Origin: CAZBUK01 sp964495085
Lineage (GTDB): Bacteria; Bacteroidota; Ignavibacteria; T3Sed10-11
Assembly (NCBI GenBank): GCA_964495085.1
Contig: CAZBUK010000003.1
Coordinates: forward strand, 11,895 to 75,894
Reading direction: 5' to 3'
DNA length: 64,000 nucleotides
The notes beneath the pieces are model-generated. The model had not been told where the DNA came from and did not search any database. It saw nothing but the letters and a program-made list of their open reading frames with translations. The first letter of the stretch is position 1; every line of letters starts with the position of its first letter. The position numbers and the translations under genes are program-made. Positions 36,051 through 46,800 of this stretch are shown one piece after another.

Positions 36051-38618
36051 ATGGATTCTATTGTAATTAAACTGACAGGCATAATATTCCTGGGAACGTG
36101 TTTTTATGCATTCGGATTATTACCCGTTGCTGCGCAGAACCTCAAGCTGAATGACCTTGATTACTTCGAAGCACGGGGAATAAATATCCTCGTATTCAGC
36201 AATCCACCGGGAGGCATGTTCAACGATGCGAAGACAAGCGGGGTGGAAGTAATTCATCACGGTGTCAGAACCGTGACCAACGGCGACGTCCGGTTACGCC
36301 CTACACCCGGACAATGGGATGAGTTCGGTCACTTCATTGAGCGCGCTGTACATAGGGACGGGAACAGCATAGAGGCAAAGCTCGAATATCCCGATTACAA
36401 TTTTACCTATACCGTAAAAGTTACGGCAAGGAACGGAGGAGTGCTTCTGAACGTGATTCTCGATTCTCCTCTCCCGCAGGCTCTGGAGGGTCGCGCCGGA
36501 TTTAATCTCGAGTTTCTTCCGGCGGCATACTTTGAAAGCATGTATTATATGGACGGTTCGGGGAACCTCTTCCCGCGTCACCCCGCCGGCTTGATGAACG
36601 CCCTTGAAACCGTCAAAACGGAACCTGAACCACTTGCGCGCGGGAAAACGTTTATCGCTGCTCCCGGTGATCCCGCCAGGCAAATTACCGTCAGTTCCAA
36701 GATGAACGACCTGTCCCTGTTCGACGGAAGGAACCAGGCACAGAACGGATGGTATGTTCTGCGCAGTATGATCCCCGGGGGCGTATCGGGCGCCGTTGTC
36801 GAATGGTTCCTTACTGCGGAGACAATTCCCGGTTGGATTCGTCCTCCGATGATCGCGTTTTCACAGGTCGGATACCATCCCAACCAACAAAAGAGGATCG
36901 TTATCGAGCATGATAAAAACGATAATCGGCGTCCCGAAGCCAGGTTGGTTCATATTACCCCGGAAGGAAAGACCGTCGAGAAGTATAAAAGTAACGTAAA
37001 GGAATGGGGGCGCTATCTGCGATACGATTATGCAATCTTCGATTTTTCCGAGGTGAAAGATACCGGAATCTATCTCGTCGAGTACGGTGGAGAAAAAACA
37101 AAGCCGTTCCGGATCGACCGGAATGTGTATGATAATGCGTGGCACCTTACCCTCGATGTGTTTTTTCCCGTACAGATGGATCATATGCTCGTCAGGGAAG
37201 CGTACCGTGTCTGGCATGGGGCATCTCATCTCGACGATGCGCTCCAGGCGCCGGTAGACTATGTACACTTCGACCTCTATGCTCAAGGTCCGACTACCGA
37301 TACTCAGTTTGAACCGGGCGAACATATACCGGGATTGAATATCGGCGGCTGGTACGATGCAGGAGACTACGATATACGCACCCAATCACAGTATGCAACC
37401 GTGCTGAACCTTGTCCGTGCGTGGGAAAATTTCAGTATAGAGAGAGACAACACGACGGTAAGTCAGCATGAGCGGTATGTCGAAATCCATGCTCCCGACG
37501 GTCAACCCGATATACTCCAGCAGATCGAACACGGAACGCTCGCGTTGATCGCTCAACACCGGGCCGTCGGCCACGCGATTCCGGGTATCGTCGCCGCGCA
37601 TCTGTATCAGTATACCCATCTCGGAGACGGATCGACGAAAACCGATAATCGAATTTATAATCCGGATCTGGATACAGTTAATGTAAAATTTCAATCCGGA
37701 AGGATGTTTCGACCGGTGACCACGGCTCCCCGTCCCGGTACCCGGTCATTGAAAACGGACGGATTGACGAGCGGTCTGTTCGACGATCGCTGGGCATTTA
37801 CCAGCAGATCAACGTCGTTAAATTACGGTTCTGCAGCGGCGTTGGCAGCGGCATCCCGCGCATTAAAGGGATTCAACGACGAGTTGGCGGAAGAATGCCT
37901 TACAACGGCCATTCGGGTATGGGATGAGGAGCAGAATGGGGAGCCGTTTCTGTTTCGCTCGGGAAATACAACCGGAGGTATTTTGGAGATCGAAAAGCTG
38001 AATGCCGCCGTCGAACTGTTGATAACGCTTGAGGACCGGGTATATGCCGATACAATTCGGGAATTGGTTTCAGCGGTTGAGCAGAGGTTCGGTTTCGCAG
38101 CTATCCCGATTGTACGTGCGCTTCCTTACATGGATGACGAATTCAGAGAAAAAGTAGAGGAAATGGCCCGGGATTACAGCAATCAACTGGAACGTTTCCG
38201 TGAGCTAAATCCTTTCGGTGTACCTATTACGACCGGAGGGTGGGCAGGCGGGGGAGCGGTGGTCCAATCCGCACTTACGAATTACCACCTGTATAAAGCC
38301 TTTCCGGAATTGATCGATCCGGAATATGTATATAGAGGTTTGAGCTACATATACGGCACTCATCCGGGCTCAAATATTTCTTTCGTATCGGGCGTCGGCG
38401 CCGAATCGCAGCTTGTCGCTTATGGTATGAATCGTGCGGACTTTTCCTTCATCCCCGGCGGCATAGTACCAGGTGTCCTCGTATTACCTCCCGATTTCCC
38501 GGAAAACAAAGAAAACTGGCCCTTCTTCTGGGGTCAGAATGAATATGTGATCACGCTCGGTTCCAGTTATTTATTACTGGTTCATGCGGTTATCGATTTA
38601 CTTCACAATGATAGATAA
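36051..38618 (+). CDS. Secreted GH9 family glycoside hydrolase
   Basis: An inverting endo- or exo-glucanase-type enzyme, 855 aa. Signal peptide ends AFGLLPVAAQ. Residues 30-265 form an N-terminal beta-sandwich of unclear family. An Ig-like CelD-N domain follows (MIAFSQVGYHPNQQKRIVIE). The (alpha/alpha)6 catalytic domain starts near residue 360. GGWYDAGDYDIRTQSQ supplies catalytic Asp436/Asp439, YGTHPGSNISFVSGVG occupies the His-region motif and GQNEYVITLGSSYL supplies the proton donor Glu831. No T9SS domain. GH9 enzymes usually cut cellulose or mixed-linkage glucan; some act on xyloglucan or glucosamine oligomers. In this xylan setting the exact substrate is open. Last gene of the unit starting at 31862. 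Confidence 0.9.
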   Translation: MDSIVIKLTGIIFLGTCFYAFGLLPVAAQNLKLNDLDYFEARGINILVFSNPPGGMFNDAKTSGVEVIHHGVRTVTNGDVRLRPTPGQWDEFGHFIERAVHRDGNSIEAKLEYPDYNFTYTVKVTARNGGVLLNVILDSPLPQALEGRAGFNLEFLPAAYFESMYYMDGSGNLFPRHPAGLMNALETVKTEPEPLARGKTFIAAPGDPARQITVSSKMNDLSLFDGRNQAQNGWYVLRSMIPGGVSGAVVEWFLTAETIPGWIRPPMIAFSQVGYHPNQQKRIVIEHDKNDNRRPEARLVHITPEGKTVEKYKSNVKEWGRYLRYDYAIFDFSEVKDTGIYLVEYGGEKTKPFRIDRNVYDNAWHLTLDVFFPVQMDHMLVREAYRVWHGASHLDDALQAPVDYVHFDLYAQGPTTDTQFEPGEHIPGLNIGGWYDAGDYDIRTQSQYATVLNLVRAWENFSIERDNTTVSQHERYVEIHAPDGQPDILQQIEHGTLALIAQHRAVGHAIPGIVAAHLYQYTHLGDGSTKTDNRIYNPDLDTVNVKFQSGRMFRPVTTAPRPGTRSLKTDGLTSGLFDDRWAFTSRSTSLNYGSAAALAAASRALKGFNDELAEECLTTAIRVWDEEQNGEPFLFRSGNTTGGILEIEKLNAAVELLITLEDRVYADTIRELVSAVEQRFGFAAIPIVRALPYMDDEFREKVEEMARDYSNQLERFRELNPFGVPITTGGWAGGGAVVQSALTNYHLYKAFPELIDPEYVYRGLSYIYGTHPGSNISFVSGVGAESQLVAYGMNRADFSFIPGGIVPGVLVLPPDFPENKENWPFFWGQNEYVITLGSSYLLLVHAVIDLLHNDR

Positions 38619-38687
38619 TGTAAAAGATGTTTCCTATTAACGATAGTATTTTGACCCGAATGATTGTACAGGTGAAGTAATATTATC

Positions 38688-38748
38688 TTGACTTTTCTTA
38701 TATTATATTGTAGATTGAAATGATTAAAATTGTATTGAATCATTTCAA
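38688..38748 (+). promoter_or_regulatory. Promoter with paired palindromic operators (lacI copy 2)
   Basis: TTGACT at 38688-38693, a 17-bp spacer, TAGATTG at 38711-38717. Operators: TTGAAATGATTAAA at 38715-38728 and TTGAATCATTTCAA at 38735-38748, again exactly 20 bp apart and 27 bp from the -35 start. The layout equals that at 26378 and 43296, but the operator centres differ slightly. It supports autoregulation by the downstream LacI protein. Confidence 0.78.
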
Positions 38749-38829
38749 AAACAGCTCCCGTTCGTTGGATATATTCAAACTGATTTACGAAATCTTGATT
38801 TATTCTCCCCCTTCTTCAGGAGGTTTGAC

Positions 38830-39894
38830 ATGAAAAAGGTGACCATTGATGATATAGCCCGCGAAGCAGGCGTATCAAAGGGCACTGTGTCTGCCGTTAT
38901 TAATCAGAAAAACACCGTAAATTCCGAAACCCGTGAAATTGTTCTCGATACGATGAAGCAGTTGAATTACAGACCGAAGGGAAGCGCCCGAAATCTACGG
39001 AGGGTTAAAAAAGGATATGCAAGTATCGGACTGCTCGTCCGGGAACTTGACAATCCCTTTTATACAACGCTCGCATTGGGAGTTATGGAGTACGCCATCA
39101 GCAAAGGCTATCTGGTATTCATCGCCAGTTCCGAAGGCGATCATAACTCCGAGGATAAGATCACTGACAGTTTTGCGGTAAGAGATATCAAAGGTGCAAT
39201 CATTGCACCGGTTCTCGAAGGTACGGCGGAAATTGAACATCTCTTCGAATTGAAAATGATCAATTTCCCATTCGTCCTCCTCGAAAGCGTCAAAGGCATA
39301 CAAGCGAATGTAGTGAGCATTAATAATATAAAGGCGATGAAGGAAGCGATCAAATATCTCATGGATAACGGACATTCCAGGATCGTTCATTTCGCCGGTC
39401 CAAAGCATGCCTTTCACACTTATGAGCGAATCGACGGATTCAGAAGAGCTTACAGCGAGAGCCGTTTCGCCTACAGCAACGATATGATCGTTCCGACCGG
39501 CGCCCTCCTCGAAGACGGGCATCGAACATGTCACGATTACTTCAGGAATCGAAGCAGGGAAGATTATCCGACTGCCATTGTCTGTTATAACGATCTCGTT
39601 GCCCTCGGCGTCATGACGGCGTTGGCGGAACTCGATATCCAGGTTCCCGACGAGATCTCCGTCATCGGCACGGACGATATACCGTTCTCGAAGAATATAC
39701 CGGTTAAACTAACTACCATACAGGCGCCCATTCGAGAGCTCGGACGACGCGCCGCGGAGATACTGATCAGAAATATTGAATCCTCCGAGTCTCTACCGAT
39801 CGAGAACATCGTACTGAACACAAATTTAGTGATACGTGAATCAACCAGAGCGTTAAATCCGGCCCGTATGGGGATGATGGTCGAAGGCGCTTGA
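38830..39894 (+). CDS. LacI-family transcriptional regulator (copy 2), probable xylan/xylose regulator
   Basis: A 354-aa sugar-responsive repressor. Helix-turn-helix MKKVTIDDIAREAGVSKGTVSAVIN, hinge YRPKGSARNLRR, and an effector domain from IGLLVRELDNPFYTTLALGV to ISVIGTDDIPFSKNIPVKLTT. AGGAGG lies just upstream (38819-38824). It closely matches the protein at 15479 over its whole length. It is followed by xylB and xylA on the same strand and preceded by a promoter bearing paired operators identical in layout to those of both TonB receptor genes. Inference: it represses the two TonB/beta-helix units and itself in the absence of xylose or xylo-oligosaccharides. Confidence 0.93.
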   Translation: MKKVTIDDIAREAGVSKGTVSAVINQKNTVNSETREIVLDTMKQLNYRPKGSARNLRRVKKGYASIGLLVRELDNPFYTTLALGVMEYAISKGYLVFIASSEGDHNSEDKITDSFAVRDIKGAIIAPVLEGTAEIEHLFELKMINFPFVLLESVKGIQANVVSINNIKAMKEAIKYLMDNGHSRIVHFAGPKHAFHTYERIDGFRRAYSESRFAYSNDMIVPTGALLEDGHRTCHDYFRNRSREDYPTAIVCYNDLVALGVMTALAELDIQVPDEISVIGTDDIPFSKNIPVKLTTIQAPIRELGRRAAEILIRNIESSESLPIENIVLNTNLVIRESTRALNPARMGMMVEGA

Positions 39895-40189
39895 ACTGCG
39901 GCCCAATCGACTCACTGAAGTTCTTCTAAAATATATCCAGGGCGGGAGTCAATTTCCTGCTACCACTTCGCCGGTACCACGGAAAGAACCGCTCAACGCA
40001 AAGCACGCTCTACCTTTACCGGCATCCTACGTCGACGTCTTGTAACTCCCGGCTCTTCGTGGGCTCGCTCCATCAGCGAATATAGCTTGCATGACCCGGA
40101 TACATTCCTTATCGGATCCCGCAAGTACTCAACAAAATATCAATCGGAGAACCTTTCATCCTATTCCCGCAGGCATCGTTCCCCGAAGA

Positions 40190-41716
40190 ATGACCAGACA
40201 AATGCTCTCACTCGGCCTTGACATAGGAAGTTCATCCATAAAAGCTGCACTGATAGATATCGATTCCGGCGCTCTTGTCGCCCAGGATTCATATCCGAAA
40301 GAAGAAATGCTCATTTCGGCTCCGCGTCCCGGATGGGCAGAACAGGATCCCCAGGTCTGGTGGGAATGTGTCGGGATCCTCGTGCACCGTCTCAGGCAAT
40401 TGCCGGGTGTTGCCGCAGAAAAGATCGCCTGCATCGGTATCTCCTACCAGATGCACGGTTTGGTGCTGGTCGACGATCTGCAACGAGTGCTCAGACCTTC
40501 GATTATATGGTGCGACAGCAGGGCGGTTCAAAACGGAATCAGAGCGCTCGATGTGCTCGGAGAGGAATTCTGCCAATCCCATCTCCTCAATTTCCCCGGA
40601 AATTTCACCGCGGCAAAATTCGGATGGGTAAAAGAGAACGAGCCGGAGATAGCAAGCCGGGTATCGAAGATGATGCTTCCCGGCGATTACATTGCGATGC
40701 GTCTGACCGGTGAGGTTACAACGACAATATCGGGATTATCAGAAGGAATCTTATGGGATTTTACGAAAGATAAAGTGTCCCCTTCGGTCTTGGAGCACTT
40801 CGGACTCACTGAGAACATTCTTCCGAAGATCGTTCCAACCTTCTCAGTTCAGGGAACATTGACGAAGAGCGCAGCCGCGGAACTCGGCCTCGATCCGGCG
40901 ACGGTCGTCTCCTACAGGGCAGGTGACCAGCCGAATAATGCACTCTCGCTTAATGTGCTGGAACCGGGAGAAGTTGCGGCAACGGGAGGAACATCCGGTG
41001 TGGTTTACGGCGTCACCGATAACCGGCTCCCCGATCCGAGATCCCGGGTCAACATTTTCGCGCACGTGAACCATACCGAAAAGCAGCAACGACTGGGTAT
41101 TCTCCTCTGCATAAACGGAACGGGTATCCTGAACGCGTGGCTCAAACGGAATATCGCAGGCGGTGCGGGGTACGATGCGATGAACATTGAGGCAGGTGCG
41201 GTTCCTGTCGGATCGGAGGGCTTGACCGTCCTTCCGTTCGGGAACGGAGCCGAGAGAGTGCTTGAAAATGCAAATATCGGAGCTCACGTGCTCGGACTTG
41301 ATCTGAACAGGCATTCGAGGGCTCATCTCCTGAGAGCCTCTCAGGAAGGAATCGCATTCTCGTTCAGGTACGGTATTGATATCATGCAGGAACTCGGACT
41401 CCAGGTGTCGGTTATCAGAGCCGGGAGGGAGAACCTTTTCCTGAGTCCGTTGTTCCGTGAAATTCTTTCAACAGTTACCGGCTCCGAGATAGAATTGTTC
41501 GAAACGAATGGAGCTCAGGGTGCGGCCCGGGGTGCCGCGGTCGGCGCCGGTTATATCAGATCCCTGGAAGATCTCTCCGGCACCTATTCCGTATCGGAAA
41601 GGATCACCCCGGTTTCTTCGATGGCGGAACCCGCACATCAGGCTTACGAGTTGTGGCTGGAGCGCCTTTCGGGGATTATGGTGGATTCTTCAAAACTATC
41701 AAGTGTGCATGTTTAA
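40190..41716 (+). CDS. xylB: Xylulokinase
   Basis: Phosphorylates D-xylulose to xylulose 5-phosphate. The start is placed at MTRQMLSLGLDIGSSSIKAA (or the second Met four residues on); the upstream open frame to 40091 is poor coding. FGGY-family blocks: LGLDIGSSSIKAALID (phosphate 1), RPGWAEQDPQVWWE, ACIGISYQMHGLVLVD, PSIIWCDSRA, FTAAKFGWVKENEPE, MLPGDYIAMRLTGE, ATGGTSGVVYGV and the C-terminal NGAQGAARGAAVGAGY. About 508 aa, normal for XylB. xylA starts 11 bp after its stop, so the two are cotranscribed. Confidence 0.95.
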   Translation: MTRQMLSLGLDIGSSSIKAALIDIDSGALVAQDSYPKEEMLISAPRPGWAEQDPQVWWECVGILVHRLRQLPGVAAEKIACIGISYQMHGLVLVDDLQRVLRPSIIWCDSRAVQNGIRALDVLGEEFCQSHLLNFPGNFTAAKFGWVKENEPEIASRVSKMMLPGDYIAMRLTGEVTTTISGLSEGILWDFTKDKVSPSVLEHFGLTENILPKIVPTFSVQGTLTKSAAAELGLDPATVVSYRAGDQPNNALSLNVLEPGEVAATGGTSGVVYGVTDNRLPDPRSRVNIFAHVNHTEKQQRLGILLCINGTGILNAWLKRNIAGGAGYDAMNIEAGAVPVGSEGLTVLPFGNGAERVLENANIGAHVLGLDLNRHSRAHLLRASQEGIAFSFRYGIDIMQELGLQVSVIRAGRENLFLSPLFREILSTVTGSEIELFETNGAQGAARGAAVGAGYIRSLEDLSGTYSVSERITPVSSMAEPAHQAYELWLERLSGIMVDSSKLSSVHV

Positions 41717-41727
41717 CGAGGGCTGCA

Positions 41728-43056
41728 ATGAAACAGACAGTTAAAGAGACAGAATATTTTCCCGGGATCGAACGCATAACGTTCGAGGGGAGCGAGTCGG
41801 ATAATCCGTTCGCATTTAAATGGTACGACGAAAATGCCGTCGTGGCAGGCCGGACAATGAAAGAATATTTCCGGTTTGCGGTTGCCTACTGGCATTCGTT
41901 TCGCGGAACCGGTCAGGATCCGTTCGGCATGGGAACCCGATGTATGCCCTGGAATAAATCCGGGGATCCTCTGAGCCGCGCGAAATCGACGATGGATGCG
42001 GCATTCGAGTTTATTACCAAGCTCGGAGCGCCGTTCTACTGCTTCCACGATTTCGATATCATAGACGAAGGGAGCAGTATCGAGGAATCGGATCATCGGA
42101 TCAAAACGCTCATCGATTATGCGAAGGAGAAGCAGCAGGAAACGGGAGTCCGGCTCCTGTGGGGAACCGCCAATCTATTTTCGCACCCGCGCTATATGAA
42201 CGGAGCCGCGACGAATCCCGATTTCAACGTTCTCTCGTATGCGGCCGTTCAGGTCAAACGCGCGATAGATTTCACCTACGAGCTCGGCGGAGAAAATTAT
42301 GTGTTCTGGGGGGGGCGTGAAGGATACACCTCGCTTCTGAACACGAATATGAAGCGGGAAAAGGATCACCTTGCCGGATTCCTCTCGCTGGCGCGCGATT
42401 ACGCCCGGAAGATCGGTTTCGACGGCACCCTGCTGATCGAACCGAAACCGATGGAACCGTCAAAGCATCAGTATGATTACGATGTCGAGACGGTTATCGG
42501 CTTCCTGCGCGCGTACGGACTCGATACAGATTTCAAGCTCAACATCGAGGTCAACCACGCGACGCTTGCCGGACATACCTTCCAGCACGAGATCCAGTGC
42601 GCCGTAGATGCCGGCATGCTGGGAAGCATCGATGCCAACCGCGGCGACTATCAGAACGGATGGGATACGGATCAGTTTAGCGTCAATCTGTTTGAGCTTG
42701 TCCAGGCAATGCTCATCGTCCTCGAAGCAGGCGGTTTCGGAAAGGGCGGTGTGAACTTCGACGCTAAGGTGCGCCGGACATCGACCGACCCGGAGGATCT
42801 GTTCATCGGCCACATAACGGGTATGGATTCGTTCGCACGTGCACTCCTTGTAGCCGATAGAATACTGAGAGAATCGCCGTATAAAACCCTCCGTCGCGAT
42901 CGATACAGCAGTTACGACAGCGGTGAGGGGAAGCGGTTCGAGAATGGGGAACTCAGTCTTGAAGACCTGAGTCGGATGGGTAACCTCAACGGAGAGCCGA
43001 AACAGATCAGCGGAAAACAGGAATTACTCGAACGTATTATCACTATGTTTATGTGA
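41728..43056 (+). CDS. xylA: Xylose isomerase
   Basis: Interconverts D-xylose and D-xylulose using two divalent metals. About 442 aa, the length of the class II enzymes. The start MKQTVKETEYFPGIERI is chosen since the open frame upstream overlaps xylB. Signatures: CFHDFDIIDEG (catalytic His/Asp), FWGGREGYTSLLNT, LLIEPKPMEPSKHQYDYD (metal-binding Glu and Lys), NIEVNHATLAGHTFQHEI and GSIDANRGDYQNGWDTDQF. All catalytic and metal residues appear intact. It follows xylB by 11 bp. Confidence 0.97.
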   Translation: MKQTVKETEYFPGIERITFEGSESDNPFAFKWYDENAVVAGRTMKEYFRFAVAYWHSFRGTGQDPFGMGTRCMPWNKSGDPLSRAKSTMDAAFEFITKLGAPFYCFHDFDIIDEGSSIEESDHRIKTLIDYAKEKQQETGVRLLWGTANLFSHPRYMNGAATNPDFNVLSYAAVQVKRAIDFTYELGGENYVFWGGREGYTSLLNTNMKREKDHLAGFLSLARDYARKIGFDGTLLIEPKPMEPSKHQYDYDVETVIGFLRAYGLDTDFKLNIEVNHATLAGHTFQHEIQCAVDAGMLGSIDANRGDYQNGWDTDQFSVNLFELVQAMLIVLEAGGFGKGGVNFDAKVRRTSTDPEDLFIGHITGMDSFARALLVADRILRESPYKTLRRDRYSSYDSGEGKRFENGELSLEDLSRMGNLNGEPKQISGKQELLERIITMFM

Positions 43057-43846
43057 TGAATTGAAACTTTGAGGGAATGCGGGATTTCTGGAGCCTCGAT
43101 AGATCGGTCTATTGAATCCCGTCGAGAGAAGTCTCGTTTGTGACCTGTGTCCTGATTTTATCGGTGGAAATCGAATATATCTGCCGGAGAGGAACGACAT
43201 TCATCGGGATTGGTGAGCATTTTATCCTATACGATCGCCTTACGATCATTGTGGATATGATATGGATTCTCAGGAATAAAATAAAAAAAGGGAGCTTGAC
43301 TTTTTAATAATCTCAATATATATTGAACTAGTTCAATTCATTTTTAATCAGTTCAATATATTCTAGTCAAGTCTCTCTCAGATTTCTAACAGAGAAGCTG
43401 CCAATCGTCTGAACCGGCGTAAATCCCAATCGCTCAGGACTAAATATCGAGATGAGAAAGCATGATCCCTGACTCATTATCGGCAGCGCTCCTTAAATTA
43501 ATATTCCCGGCGACGCCTAGTTCGGTACGCTGTCTTCATTGCCGCAACCGGATCGCCGGATATCCCGGCCGGCTGCACAAGTAATAAAACCAGAGGAGAT
43601 AATCTGTGTTACGGATACATAACATCTCTGTACGGTTATCTTCCTTTCAGACAGAACATTTCTTTTCACTGAGAAATTTTTCCTCAATCGAAATAAACCA
43701 TAATCGTTAGCTCGAATTTATGAACTATCGGAAGCGCGACCTCTGGCGCATTTGATCCGCTCCACAGGTTCCTCTGTTACTAAAAATGTAAAATAAATAA
43801 TCGATATCGAAGTACAAAGCGTTACAATAATTTGCAGGAGGGAAAG
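43057..43846. other. Intergenic region upstream of TonB receptor 2
   Basis: 790 bp without a convincing gene. It contains the promoter/operator block at 43296-43356, which leaves a 5' leader of about 500 nt before the receptor ATG at 43847. I see no known riboswitch or clear hairpin in that leader. Confidence 0.5.
43296..43356 (+). promoter_or_regulatory. Promoter with paired palindromic operators (TonB receptor 2)
   Basis: TTGACT at 43296-43301, a 17-bp spacer, TATATTG at 43319-43325. Operator 1 is TTGAACTAGTTCAA at 43323-43336, inside a perfect 16-bp palindrome ATTGAACTAGTTCAAT (43322-43337). Operator 2 is TTTAATCAGTTCAA at 43343-43356, 20 bp downstream. Same layout as 26378 and 38688. The first operator overlaps the -10 element, so binding should block polymerase. 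Confidence 0.82.
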
Positions 43847-46800
43847 ATGTTACCTCAGATCAATACCCGCGGGAATCGGTATAGTGTATTTCTCAGTCTC
43901 TTGCTTATTTTCGTATTTCAAGCCGGCATATTCGCCCAATCCGGTACCATTCGTGGGCAGGTGATCGATAACGAGACGAGAGCCCCTTTAGCCGGCGCTA
44001 ATATCATCATACAGGGTACGAGTCTGGGTGCGGCAACGGATCTCAATGGGCACTATGTAGTTCGCAACGTTCCGGCTGGGTCGGTTACGATTGTTATCTC
44101 CTATATCGGATATGACAGAATCACGATGGAGATTACCGTTACCGCCAATAGAATCATAGAGCAGGACTTTGCTCTTCGCTCGACCTTAATCGAAGGAGAA
44201 ACGATCGTCATTACGGCTCAGGGTGAAGGGCAAGTATCGGCCATTCAACAACAGATCGCCTCGAATAAGATAGTGAATATCGTATCCGAGGCAAGGATCC
44301 AGGAACTTCCGGATTTCAACGCCGCTCAGGCAATAGCCCGCTTGCCCGGAATCTCGACATTGAAAAGCTCGGGCGAGGACAACAAGGTCGTCATCAGAGG
44401 ATTGGCTCCTCAATTCAACGCAATCGAAGTCGGAGGAGTTAAGCTCGGCGCTACCGGTAGTACGCAAATCGGAGCAACCTCTCAGGGAGGTACCGCCGGT
44501 AACGTCAGCAGCGACAGGAGCGTCGATCTCTCGCTGATTACGCCCTATATGATAAAATCCATATCCCTCTATAAAGCAATCACCCCCGATATGAATGCAA
44601 ATGTCATCGGCGGGTTGGTGAATATAGAATTGAGGGAAGCTCCGTCCGGATTTCGCGGCGACGTTCTCTGGCAATCCGGCTACACGCAAAAGAGCGGCCA
44701 ATATGGGAACTATAGAACCGTCGTATCTGCAAGCAACAGATTCTTTAACGACCGTCTCGGCGCATACGTCCTGCTGAATGCAGAGTCCTATGATCGTAAC
44801 GCGGATAATATGAGCGCCGGTTATCGTATCGTTCAGCATTTCCGCGGAGAGGGCAGATTTTCCGACGTAGCAGTTGATAATGTACAGCTGAGTCGGTTCA
44901 TTGAAAACAGGCAGCGCTACGGGGCTAACCTGATCCTCGACTACCCGCTTCCCAACGGCAGTATTAAGTTGATCAATATGTTTGCACGTCTGCGTTCTGA
45001 TTTCAACGATCACAGGATGGTAATGAACTACACTTCAAATAACATTACCTTCAATTACAGAGAAGGGGTCAATCACATCGACATGGTATTGAATTCGTTG
45101 AAATTCGAATATGATCTCGGGAGGGTGCTCGTAGATGTGACGGCGGCAAATAATTCTTCCAGAAATGACCTACCCGAAACTCCCCGCCTCAATTATTTAC
45201 TGGCTGGAGGGATAGTTAAAACCGGAGAGACACCGCGAAACACCGTTCCCGAAGAATTGACACAATTTATCGCCTTCGAAGAACGTGGGGGAGCAGATCA
45301 GACGGTTCTGACACAAATAGACCTCTTCAGTTCCAAATACAGAGAAACCAATCGTTCGGTGAACGCAAATTTCACTCTGCCCTTTGCCCTGAGTACATCT
45401 TTCTCCGGATATTTCAAAGCTGGCGGTGTTTTTAGGTACGAAAACCGTACGATGGACCAGGAAACCCCTTATGTCGGTATGGGACTCACGAGCGATATTC
45501 AGCGGCGGATGATGGATGCCCTGATGGCTGAGTTCAATGTGCAATTACCATCTGGACAAGGGCTCTTTCCCGCCTCGACGTTTTCTTCCCGTAATTCGGA
45601 CCTCCTTAAACCCTTTTTAAATGATAAGTTCGGACGCTTTTTGTGGGCCGGTGACCCCACCATACCGGTAGGATTCGCACGGTACCTGTCGGCGCATCGG
45701 GAGGAATTTGCTGGTGTGGGCTCCGGACCGGAGGGTGCGGGTGGATGGTATGACGGGCCATTCCAACAGCTCGCCAACGATTTTGAATATACAGAAAGGT
45801 ATTATGCCGGTTACTTGATGACCGAAATAAATTTCCTCAATTTTATGATAGTGGGCGGCGTTAGATATGAGTTAAATAAATCCGAATTTTTTGCATACAA
45901 TATGGTTGATGCCCGTAATCCGCCTACTCAGGTATGGACGGAGACTACCGTATATCCGGAGAACGAATTCTGGTTGCCGATGGTACAGGTCCGGTATAAG
46001 CCGTTTGGCTGGGGAGATGTCCGGTATGCGTACACTCAAACACTCGCCCGCCCGGACTTTCACATGCTCTCGCCGCGTGTTTCCTTTTCATACGATCACC
46101 GCAACCTCTGGACCGGCAATCCGGATCTTAAACCGGCGGAGGCATTAAATCACGATCTTATAGTGACCTTGTACAGCAACCGGTTAGGATTATTCTCTGT
46201 CGGAGGATTCCACAAAACGGTATCGAACTTCTCCTATTATACGCAGTATGCGGTGTATGAGGCGAGCCGGATGCGGCCCGGACTCGAAAGCGTTGAATCG
46301 ATCACCGAAAGAACCGGCAACACACCGCAGGTAGGCGCTATTTTAAATACTTACGTCAATTCGGCTTACGACGCAACGGTGAAAGGAATCGAGGTAGATT
46401 TTCAAACCCGACTCTGGTATTTGCCCGGCCTGTTGAAAGGGATTGTGCTCGGGGCGAATTTTACCACTATTCAATCCAAAGCCACATATCCGTGGAGAGA
46501 CACCTTTACCATACTGAATCCCAACCCTCCGCCCAGAAACATTCCCGACGTAGTCGACAGCACTCGTACGGGCCGGTTGATCAACCAGCCGGATAATATC
46601 GTAAATACATATATCGGTTACGACTACATGGGATTTTCCACCCGTTTCTCATATACCTTCATCGAAAACGCCATGAGCGGCATCGGAAGGTTCGACGAAC
46701 AGGACGGATTTACGAGGGATTACCACAGGCTTGATATCTCCGCTCGGCAGAAATTACCCTTTATGGGAATGGAAGTATACTTAGACCTTAATAACCTTAA

